DNA of 56,876 bases from NCBI GenBank assembly GCA_018001935.1, contig JAGNHB010000036.1, positions 1 through 56,876 on the forward strand, written 5' to 3'. Shown piece after piece: positions 1 to 6,069 of this stretch. A program made the position numbers and the translations under genes. Within the stretch, counting starts at the first letter, position 1; every line of letters starts with the position of its first letter. Source of the DNA: Acidobacteriota bacterium (GTDB lineage Bacteria > Acidobacteriota > JAAYUB01). A model generated the notes under the pieces. It worked only from the letters and a program-made list of their open reading frames with translations. It ran no database searches and was not told where the DNA came from.

Positions 1-182
1 TGATGGTACCGGGCGGATGCGGAGAGGCCGCGGACGTCCTGGAGGTACCCCTCGTAGCGCTCCCAGAGGACCACGTGCGGGGGCGGCGGCGGCGCGGGTC
101 GAGGCGCTTGCGGCGGCTGAGGCGCGGGCGGCGGTGCGCCCTGAACCTGGGTCTCGTAAGGGTCTTGCGGATGGTTGGCCAA
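1..182 (-). CDS. N-terminal part of an unidentified protein, running off the left edge
   Basis: The frame opens at a TTG (182-180) preceded on the minus strand by CAGGGAGA at good ribosome-binding spacing; an in-frame TGA lies about 70 bases upstream and no ATG intervenes. The first ~35 residues are rich in proline, alanine and glutamine, followed by WERYEGYLQDVRGLSASARYH. That last piece is compatible with the SAM-like N-terminal domain of tyrosine recombinases (XerC/D type), where a YLxxxRGLS motif is common, but 60 residues are too few to decide. It lies 139 bases downstream of cvpA on the same strand. The coding frame is moderately sure, the recombinase idea is only a guess. Confidence 0.45.
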   Translation of the reverse strand, partial: MANHPQDPYETQVQGAPPPAPQPPQAPRPAPPPPPHVVLWERYEGYLQDVRGLSASARYH

Positions 183-321
183 GCGGTCTCCCTGGCGGCT
201 GAACAGCCGGTCGCATCGCCGCGGGGCCCGGGGTGTTCGATCACGGTTCCCTCACCGGGCCTCGGCGTCAAGGTCACACTATAACAGCATCCGGGGCGGC
301 AATCAAGCCTGCCCGAAGTCC

Positions 322-1182
322 TCAGGGCCTGCCGGCGGGGGCGGGGGAGGCGGGCCGGGGCCTGGGCGACCGCGACGGAGACTTCGACGCCCGCTTGGCC
401 GGCGCCGTTGAAGCGGATGCCGGCTTCGGTTTCTTTCCCGGCGACTTTGACAGGGCGGGGTTGGTGGGCGATTTTTTCTGATCAGGCCGAGGTTTCAACG
501 TGGTTGGCTGAGAATCCGCCTGATGGGGCGCCGGTTCGGCGCTCGTCCCGGCTTCGGCGCTCTTCCCGGGAGCGGCCGGGATGGGGGAGGGGGGTGCCGC
601 TAGGCGCCCGGCGGGCGGGGGGGCGGGGTCGCTGCCGGCCCCTGTCCGGGGTCCCGGGGCGGGCGTCCGGTCCACCCAGAGGCGGTAGAGTTCCCGGTAA
701 CGCTGGTCGTAACCGTCCCGGAGGTCCCGGGGGAGGGCCCAGACCACGCCCTGACCCGCCATCATCAGGTAGGGGGCGAGGGCGGAGTTCTCGACCGCCG
801 TGGACTTCCAGGGGAAGGCGGTGAGGGCCAGGATGATGACGGCGCAGACCAGCCACCCGCGGACCAGTCCGAAGAGCGCGCCCAGGACCCGGTCGACGGG
901 GTGGAGTTCCGCCTCGCTGAGCAGGCGATGGATGAGGAAGATCAGGAGGGCGCCCAGCCCGAGGACCCCGAAGAACACCAGCAGGAACCCCAGGACCGAG
1001 TCCAGCGGATGAGAGGCCACCCGCGACGTCAGGGGGTGCAGGGCCGGGTAGAGTCTCCCGGCGAGGATCACGGCGAGGCAGAGGCTGACCAGGGTGACCA
1101 GTTCCTTGACGAAGCCTTTCAGGGCGGCCAGGAGAAACGACAGTCCCAGGATGACGAGGAAGACGATGTCCAGCCAGTTCAT
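322..1182 (-). CDS. cvpA: CvpA family membrane protein
   Basis: Inner-membrane protein of the CvpA (colicin V production) family, 286 residues. The first ~150 residues hold four hydrophobic segments in the family pattern: MNWLDIVFLVILGLSFLLAA, a segment after a short basic loop with KGFVKELV, one after HPLDSVLGF, and one around GLVRGWLVCAVIILAL. The family glycines in LGALFGLVRG are present. The remaining ~130 residues are a low-complexity tail rich in Pro, Ala, Ser and Lys ending in basic repeats, longer than usual for the family and probably disordered in the cytoplasm. It follows the GlsB-like gene by 76 bases on the same strand. CvpA proteins are linked to envelope homeostasis; the exact role here is not shown. 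Confidence 0.8.
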   Translation of the reverse strand: MNWLDIVFLVILGLSFLLAALKGFVKELVTLVSLCLAVILAGRLYPALHPLTSRVASHPLDSVLGFLLVFFGVLGLGALLIFLIHRLLSEAELHPVDRVLGALFGLVRGWLVCAVIILALTAFPWKSTAVENSALAPYLMMAGQGVVWALPRDLRDGYDQRYRELYRLWVDRTPAPGPRTGAGSDPAPPPAGRLAAPPSPIPAAPGKSAEAGTSAEPAPHQADSQPTTLKPRPDQKKSPTNPALSKSPGKKPKPASASTAPAKRASKSPSRSPRPRPASPAPAGRP

Positions 1183-1258
1183 GCGACGCTCAACGACCTC
1201 TTTCCCCGCGCACCGACGGGATCTGCGGGCTGCGGCCCGGCAGGAGGGGGCCCCGCCG

Positions 1259-1510
1259 TCAGCGGGACCGGACGAGCCGGTAGACCAGGAGCAGGATCAG
1301 GGCGCCGCCCACCGCCAGCCCGAAGCTCTTCAGGTTGAACCCGGTGAAATCACCCCACCCGAGCCTGGAGGCGATGTAGCCGCCGAGGACCGCTCCCCCG
1401 ATGCCGAGGACGATGGTGAGAACGATCCCGCCCCGGTCCCGGCCGGGCATCAGGATCCGGGCGACGATTCCGACCAGCAGGCCCATGACGACCCATGACA
1501 AGATACCCAT
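1259..1510 (-). CDS. GlsB/YeaQ/YmgE family stress-response membrane protein
   Basis: 83-residue small membrane protein of the transglycosylase-associated (GlsB/YeaQ/YmgE) family. It shows the typical MGILSWVVMGLLVGIVARIL start, a PGRDRGG loop, the glycine-rich segment VLGIGGAVLGGYIASRLG and a third hydrophobic helix ending LVYRLVRSR. Length matches the family. AGGAGGAAGA sits directly before the ATG. It lies between the PH-domain gene and cvpA on the same strand and is probably cotranscribed with them. Family members are often stress-induced; no specific regulator site is visible. Confidence 0.85.
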   Translation of the reverse strand: MGILSWVVMGLLVGIVARILMPGRDRGGIVLTIVLGIGGAVLGGYIASRLGWGDFTGFNLKSFGLAVGGALILLLVYRLVRSR

Positions 1511-1582
1511 TCTTCCTCCTGTGACGCGCGGTTGCCCGATCGCGGCCGGGCGTTTTTCCCGAAAAGGGCCTTGCTCCCGGCC

Positions 1583-2119
1583 CTACTCCACCACGCCGAG
1601 GACGTTTCGGCGCTGCTTGGCCAGCATGAAGGCCTTCTTCAGATCGTCGAAGATCCGGCGACCCGGGGGCAAGCCCTCGAGGACCACGACCGGCGTCGTG
1701 GCGTCGGTGGTGACCAGTTCGATCTGGCAGATGCCCAGAAGGCGTTCCCGGAGGCTCTGCTTGAAGACGATGTCCTTGATCCGCCAGAGCTCGATGTTCT
1801 GGATGGTCTTGGCCAGGATCCCGTACTCGTACTCGAGGCAGAGCGTGGTGATCTTGTAGCGCATGGTGACCCGCTTCAGGTACTTGTACAGGAACATGAT
1901 GAAGCCCACCAGCGAGACGGCCAGGGGGAAGTACCAGACGGCCCACCCGTTGGCCAGCCAGATGCCGAAACCGACGAAGCCCGCCACGATGACGAGAATG
2001 GACAGGAAAATGAAAAAGCAGTCCGCCTTCCAGCTGGGGACCCCTTCCCAGATGAGCTGCTCGTCGGCTTGGGCGCGGTCCTGCGCCTGGGCGGTGAGCG
2101 GGTTGGCCTGATCGTTCAT
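1583..2119 (-). CDS. PH-domain (bPH2/YdbS-like) membrane protein
   Basis: 178 residues. After a polar N-terminus with the family-like DEQLIWEGVPSWKA, there are two adjacent membrane segments (about residues 33-55 and 59-80). A bacterial PH-2 domain follows, recognisable by RYKITTLCLEYEYGILAKTIQNIELWRIKDIVFKQSLRERLLGICQIELVT in overlapping pieces: the R-Y-x-I-T strand, the 'I-x-D-I' segment and the L-x-E-R-L-L-G turn. It ends with a helix (DDLKKAFMLAKQRRNVLGVVE). The ATG is preceded by AAGGAGGCACCG. It is first in a probable operon with the GlsB-like gene and cvpA, with a good promoter at 2192-2220. Function unknown beyond a membrane-anchored PH fold. Confidence 0.8.
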   Translation of the reverse strand: MNDQANPLTAQAQDRAQADEQLIWEGVPSWKADCFFIFLSILVIVAGFVGFGIWLANGWAVWYFPLAVSLVGFIMFLYKYLKRVTMRYKITTLCLEYEYGILAKTIQNIELWRIKDIVFKQSLRERLLGICQIELVTTDATTPVVVLEGLPPGRRIFDDLKKAFMLAKQRRNVLGVVE

Positions 2120-2191
2120 CGGTGCCTCCTTGTTTCCGAAGATACACCCGTGCCTGGAAAAAACAGGGATTCGGCGAGCGCGCCTGGTATG

Positions 2192-2220
2192 AGTATAGTG
2201 ATAAATTGCGGGAAACTCAA
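2192..2220 (-). promoter_or_regulatory. Sigma-70-type promoter for the PH-domain operon
   Basis: On the minus strand TTGAGT (2220-2215) is followed after exactly 17 bases by TATACT (2197-2192), about 70 bases before the PH-domain start. Among the best matches to the -35/-10 consensus in this GC-rich window. Confidence 0.6.
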
Positions 2221-2224
2221 TGTT

Positions 2225-2375
2225 GATGCGTTCGCAAAAAGTCCTTTTCTCTCACAGAGGAACGGAGGCACAGAGAAATGCAAATCGTATTTAATAGAAT
2301 CAAAAATCCTTACGATTCTTCTCCGTGCCTCTGTTCCTCTGCGAGATCACAACCAAGACGTTTTGCGACCGCATC
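2225..2375. mobile_element. MITE-like element with ~19-bp terminal inverted repeats
   Basis: 151-bp non-coding block. The left end GATGCGTTCGCAAAAAGTC (2225-2243) is the reverse complement, with few mismatches, of the right end GACGTTTTGCGACCGCATC (2357-2375). Inside is a second inverted pair, CACAGAGGAACGGAGGCACA (from 2256) against CCGTGCCTCTGTTCCTCTG (to 2342), around an AT-rich centre. The same ends bound a 100-bp element at 40081-40180, and a one-ended copy starts at 21781. It has the architecture of a non-autonomous element, with no coding capacity. Confidence 0.55.
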
Positions 2376-2383
2376 ATTCTTTG

Positions 2384-2580
2384 CGTTCTCTGCGTTCTTT
2401 GTGGTTGAATTGACATGTAGCGGTACCGTCAGGTTTAATGAGAAATCTCGCGTGGAGACGCAGAGCCGCGGAGAGAGCCGGAATGAGTGTAGTGTGCCTT
2501 TGCGGGATAAAGGCCGGATCGGTCCTCGCCAAGACGCGACGCGGGCAAGGGAAGACCGCCCTGGCCATAAAATCCGCTCC
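2384..2580. repeat. Degenerate intergenic repeats between the MITE-like element and purC
   Basis: No gene seen in 2376-2697. 2384-2415 carries the 'gcgttctctgcgttctttgt' word repeated near 18815 and 42900. 2498-2575 (CCTCGCCAAGACGCG ... GGCAAGGGAAGACCGC) is similar to 25965-26020 and 19070-19120. The repeats are AT-richer than the genes and internally periodic. Confidence 0.55.
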
Positions 2581-2697
2581 CGGCCGCCATTCCGACAGAT
2601 CGTCATGTTCCCGTGCGGGGCGTGGCGGTCCCGTGGCCCCGCGCGGGCCTGAGACGGCCCGGCTCGCATGTAAGCCCGAAACCCGGGCCGCGACGCC

Positions 2698-3621
2698 TCA
2701 CTCCGCCAGGTCCTCCCCCGTCAGTCGCCGGAAGGCCTCGCCGTACTTCTCGGTGGTCTTCGCGATCACGTCCGCGGGTAGCGCGGGGGCGGGCGGGTTG
2801 CGGTCCCATCCGCACCCCGTCAGCCAGTCCCGGACGAACTGCTTGTCGAAGGAGGGCTGGGCCCGGCCCGGGGCGTATCCGTCCGCCGGCCAGAAGCGGC
2901 TGGAGTCGGGGGTCAGGACCTCGTCCACCAGCATCAGTTTCCCCTCGTGAAGCCCGAACTCGAACTTGGTGTCGGCGATGATGATCCCCCGCCCGAGGGC
3001 GTACTCCGCGGCCCTCGAGTACAGCTCGAGCGCCCTCCGGCGGACCTCCCCGGCGAGGGGCTCGCCCACGAGGCCGCTCAATGTCTCGTAGGGGATGTTC
3101 TCGTCGTGCCCTTCCTCGGCCTTGGTGGAGGGGGTGAAGAGGGGCTCCGGGAGGCGGGCGTTCTCGGCGAGGCCCTCGGAGAGCGCGATCCCGCAGACCG
3201 TTCCCTGCCGTTGGTACTCCTGCCATCCGGACCCGGCGAGGTAGCCCCGGACGATGCACTCCACCGGGAGGACCCTGGCGCGGCGCACCAGCATGGACCG
3301 CCCTGCGAGCAGGTCGCGGAAAGGCTGGAGGGACGCCGGCATGGCCGGAACGTCGCCGGTGATGACGTGCCCCGGGAGCAGGCCCTCGAAGCGGCGGAAC
3401 CAGAACAGGGAGAGCTGGTTCAGGACTTTCCCCTTGCCGGGGATGGGGTCGGGGAGGACGCAGTCGAAGGCCGAGATGCGGTCGGTGGTGACGATCAGGA
3501 GGTCATCCCCGACCTCGAAGATGTCCCGGACCTTTCCCCGGCTGACGCGCCGGAATCCGGGCAGTTCGGCCTGGTGAAGGGGAGGTGTCGGGTTGGGGTG
3601 GGCGTTCGGGCGATGGTCCAT
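2698..3621 (-). CDS. purC: Phosphoribosylaminoimidazole-succinocarboxamide synthase (SAICAR synthetase)
   Basis: Cytoplasmic purine biosynthesis enzyme: ATP-dependent ligation of aspartate to CAIR to give SAICAR. 307 residues, the usual length of the long bacterial/yeast-type form. Visible motifs: RGKVRDIFEVGDDLLIVTTD (residues 28-47), RISAFDCVLPDPIPGKGKVL, the signature LPVECIVRGYLAGSGWQEY (about 118-136), and the substrate/ATP segment ADTKFEFG...LVDEVLTPDSSRFW (about 215-245). The C-terminus ends in a helix as usual. Monocistronic on the minus strand, flanked by repeat-rich intergenic DNA on both sides. No purine riboswitch or clear PurR site was seen upstream. Confidence 0.95.
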   Translation of the reverse strand: MDHRPNAHPNPTPPLHQAELPGFRRVSRGKVRDIFEVGDDLLIVTTDRISAFDCVLPDPIPGKGKVLNQLSLFWFRRFEGLLPGHVITGDVPAMPASLQPFRDLLAGRSMLVRRARVLPVECIVRGYLAGSGWQEYQRQGTVCGIALSEGLAENARLPEPLFTPSTKAEEGHDENIPYETLSGLVGEPLAGEVRRRALELYSRAAEYALGRGIIIADTKFEFGLHEGKLMLVDEVLTPDSSRFWPADGYAPGRAQPSFDKQFVRDWLTGCGWDRNPPAPALPADVIAKTTEKYGEAFRRLTGEDLAE

Positions 3622-3727
3622 GGTGTCACTCCGGTGTGGTTTTCAGCGAGCGCCTATCTTACCAGCTTCTTGCCGGAATACCAGCACTTTCGTTTTCAAG
3701 GCCTGGGCCCGGGCAAAGCGGTAAGGA

Positions 3728-3762
3728 GACCACGAAATACACGAAAAACACGAGATACGCCC
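3728..3762. repeat. Copy of the 'CCACGAAATACACGA' intergenic repeat
   Basis: GACCACGAAATACACGAAAA continuing into a second ACACGA word. The reverse complement (TCGTGTATTTCGTGGTT) recurs at 6018-6050, 28146-28175, 38700-38720 and 44130-44150. It lies between purC and the DUF3616-like gene. Confidence 0.5.
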
Positions 3763-3779
3763 ACGGTGTGCACCCGGTC

Positions 3780-4904
3780 TCAGTCCGGGTGGCGGGGGGC
3801 GGGGGGGCGCCGGGCGGGTTTTCCCGCGGGCCGCCCGGCAGCGGTCTGCGGTTTCTCGGGGATGACCAAGCAGCCGCCGCCGTCGTCCACGATCAGCAGG
3901 CAGCCGCGGCCGCCGATGACGGTGCGGGAAAGGCTCTCGGGCTTCATCCCCGGGGCGAAGGACACGCCGGGGACGAGGGTCGCCCGCCCCGCGTCCCCGC
4001 CGTCCCAGACCGCCAGCCGGAAGGGGGCTTTCCCGCTGCGGGAGGCGTCGCCCAGGATGAGGGGGAAGTTCCCGTGGGCGGAGTCGTACTCGATCCCGCG
4101 GACCCCGAGGCCGCCTTCCCCCCCCGCTACGTTCAGCCGGATCGGTTCCCCGGCCTCGAGGTTGTCCGGGGTCCAGTCGCCGGACCAGTCCTTCACCCGG
4201 ACGGGGAGGAGCATCGGGCGGCCCTCCGCCAGCGGGTTGCGGAAGCCCAGGACCAGGGCGTTGCGCCGCGGGTCCCAGGCCAGGCCTTCCACGTTGATCC
4301 CGCCGCGGTTGTCGGCCAGGTCGGCGATCGGGGTCAACCGGGAGACGTTCCGCACCAGCCAGTCCCGGAAGCCCGGCATGGATTCCGCCCTCACGCGGTC
4401 GCCGTCCACCTCCATCCGGACCAGGCTTCCCCGGGCGGCGCGGGAGGTTTTCGACTTCCGCTTGATGGACTGGGAACAGACCCCGACCAGGACCGGCCGA
4501 TCGCCGCCCCGGACCAGGGTGAGGCCCTCGAGATCTTCCGGGGGGGGGCCGGAAAGGTCCAGCTTCAGCGGGCGGATCGACCCCGAGAGGCGGAGATCGC
4601 CGGAGAGGGAGAAGGCGTAGAGGGCGCGGGAACAGCGGTTGTCGACAAAGAGGGCCCGCCCGTCGGGCAGCGTGACCACCCCGGAGGCATTGTAGGCCAG
4701 CCCCGTGGCGGGGTTGTTCCCCGGGAAGCGAAGGGCGTGAAGGCTGCCGGATGCCGGGGAGACGTTGACCTTCTCCTTCGCGGGAAGCACGCCGGGGGCG
4801 GCGAGAAGCAGGGCGAGGCCCGTCGCGAGGGCCCGGGACCGGCGACGAACGGAAGGGAGACCCGGTTGCGGGCGGGCGGCCCGGTTCGGCTTGACCGGTA
4901 TCAT
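3780..4904 (-). CDS. Secreted DUF3616-like protein, second of a tandem pair
   Basis: 374 residues. The ATG at 4904-4902 overlaps the stop of the upstream paralogue in a TGATG junction, so the two are translationally coupled. A basic N-terminus and the hydrophobic stretch ALATGLALLLAAPGVLPAKE form a signal peptide. The mature part resembles DUF3616 (propeller-like): YNASGVVTLPDGRALFVDN, the central DLEGLTLV, SQSIKRKSKTSRAARGSLVRM, then NVEGLAWDPRRNALVLGFRNP and a closing LLIVDDGGGCLVIP. It is about 45-50% identical by eye to its neighbour, so an old duplication. Role unknown; exported. The tail is Pro/Arg-rich. Confidence 0.7.
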   Translation of the reverse strand: MIPVKPNRAARPQPGLPSVRRRSRALATGLALLLAAPGVLPAKEKVNVSPASGSLHALRFPGNNPATGLAYNASGVVTLPDGRALFVDNRCSRALYAFSLSGDLRLSGSIRPLKLDLSGPPPEDLEGLTLVRGGDRPVLVGVCSQSIKRKSKTSRAARGSLVRMEVDGDRVRAESMPGFRDWLVRNVSRLTPIADLADNRGGINVEGLAWDPRRNALVLGFRNPLAEGRPMLLPVRVKDWSGDWTPDNLEAGEPIRLNVAGGEGGLGVRGIEYDSAHGNFPLILGDASRSGKAPFRLAVWDGGDAGRATLVPGVSFAPGMKPESLSRTVIGGRGCLLIVDDGGGCLVIPEKPQTAAGRPAGKPARRPPAPRHPD

Positions 4905-6004
4905 CACGGGCCCTCCGGGGCGGGGGCGTCGGGGATGACCGCGAAACCGCCCCCGTCGTCCACGACAAGGAGGAAGGTTCCCTGAGCGGACCGGACCCGG
5001 GTGACACTCTCCGGCTTCACCTTCGGGCTGAACAGCAAGCCGGGGAGAAGTTCCGTCCGCCCCTCGTCGCTGCCGTCCCAGAAGGCCAGGCGGAAGGGCG
5101 CCCTGCCGCCGCTCACCGCGTTCCCGAGGAGGACCAGGAAGCCCTCGCGGTCGGGGTCGTACTCGAGCCCGCGGATGCTCATCCCCGCTTCGGCGTTGAC
5201 GAGGTCGAGACGGATCGGTTCGAATGCTTCCAGGTTGGCGGGGGTCCAGGGACCGGCGAGGTCCCTGACCCGCAGCGGCAAGACGAGGGGGCGTCCGTCG
5301 GCCAGGGGGGTGCGGAGCCCCAGGAGAAGCGTGCCCCGCCACGGGTCCCAGGCCAGGCCTTCCACGTTCAGGCCGCCGGCGTCCGCCTCCAGGCCGGAGG
5401 CTGCGGCGAGCCCCGGGACGCTGTCGACGAGCCACTCCCGGAAGCCCGGCATGGATTCCGCCGAGATGTTCTCCCCGTCCACGGTGATTCGGACGAGGGA
5501 GCCTGCCGCGGCCCCGGGTACTTTTCCCCGCTTCGGGGCCGAGAGCGAGGAGACGCCGAACAGCACCGGGCGGTCACCCGCCAGGGCGAGGGTGAGCCCT
5601 TCCAGGTCCGCCGGGGGCACGCCCTTCAGGTCGAAGCCCGCGCGCCGGGGGGGGGCGGTCAGCCGGTGCCGGTCGTCGAGGGTAAAGGTGTAGACCGCCC
5701 GGTCGGCATTGTTGTCCACGAACAGGAGGCGGCCGTCCGGGAGGGCGGCCACGCCCGACGCGTTGTAGACGTCCAGGGAGTCGGGGTTGCGGCCGGGAAA
5801 GGGGACGCTCGGGACGAAGGGCCCTTCCGCCGCCGGCGGCCCGGGCCGGACCTTTTTACCCCCGGCCGGCAGGCCCGCCGGGGCGAAGAGCAGCAGGGAA
5901 GCCAGTGCGAGCGCCAGGCGTCCGGGGTGACGGTGAACGGGGAGGAAACGGCCGGAGAAGCGGCCGGAGTCGATCAAATTCTCATGGTCGAATGCTCTCC
6001 TCAA
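4904..6004 (-). CDS. Secreted DUF3616-like protein, first of a tandem pair
   Basis: 366 residues, paralogue of the gene just downstream with the same blocks: YNASGVAALPDGRLLFVDNN, ADLEGLTLALAGDRPVLFGV, AAGSLVRITVDGE, NVEGLAWDPWRGTLLLGLRT, RGLEYDPDREGFLVLLGN and LLVVDDGGGFAVIPD. A hydrophobic core RLALALASLLLFAPAGLPAG about 30 residues in looks like a signal peptide. The frame starts at TTG (6004) after GGAG; a second TTG nine codons on is also possible, so the exact start is uncertain. It is 65 bases downstream of alaS on the same strand and may be read through from the pilT promoter. Function unknown. Confidence 0.65.
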   Translation of the reverse strand: MRRAFDHENLIDSGRFSGRFLPVHRHPGRLALALASLLLFAPAGLPAGGKKVRPGPPAAEGPFVPSVPFPGRNPDSLDVYNASGVAALPDGRLLFVDNNADRAVYTFTLDDRHRLTAPPRRAGFDLKGVPPADLEGLTLALAGDRPVLFGVSSLSAPKRGKVPGAAAGSLVRITVDGENISAESMPGFREWLVDSVPGLAAASGLEADAGGLNVEGLAWDPWRGTLLLGLRTPLADGRPLVLPLRVRDLAGPWTPANLEAFEPIRLDLVNAEAGMSIRGLEYDPDREGFLVLLGNAVSGGRAPFRLAFWDGSDEGRTELLPGLLFSPKVKPESVTRVRSAQGTFLLVVDDGGGFAVIPDAPAPEGP

Positions 6005-6013
6005 GTCTCCGGT

Positions 6014-6052
6014 CCCTTGTCTGTGTATTTCGTGTATTTCGTGGTTGAAATC
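6014..6052. repeat. Copy of the 'CGTGTATTTCGTGGTT' intergenic repeat
   Basis: TGTGTATTTCGTGTATTTCG followed by TGGTTGAAAT, a 10-bp periodic word in the gap between alaS and the DUF3616-like pair; same family as 3728-3762. Confidence 0.5.
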
Positions 6053-6069
6053 TCCCCGACGTTTCGGGG

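Noticed and set aside
1541..1556. GCCCG...CGGGC hairpin with TTTTT as a plus-strand terminator
   Set aside because: No plus-strand gene ends here; in the minus direction the T-run is on the wrong side.
3622..3720. Purine riboswitch or strong promoter before purC
   Set aside because: No conserved purine aptamer core seen; only a TAAGAT -10-like word without a proper -35.
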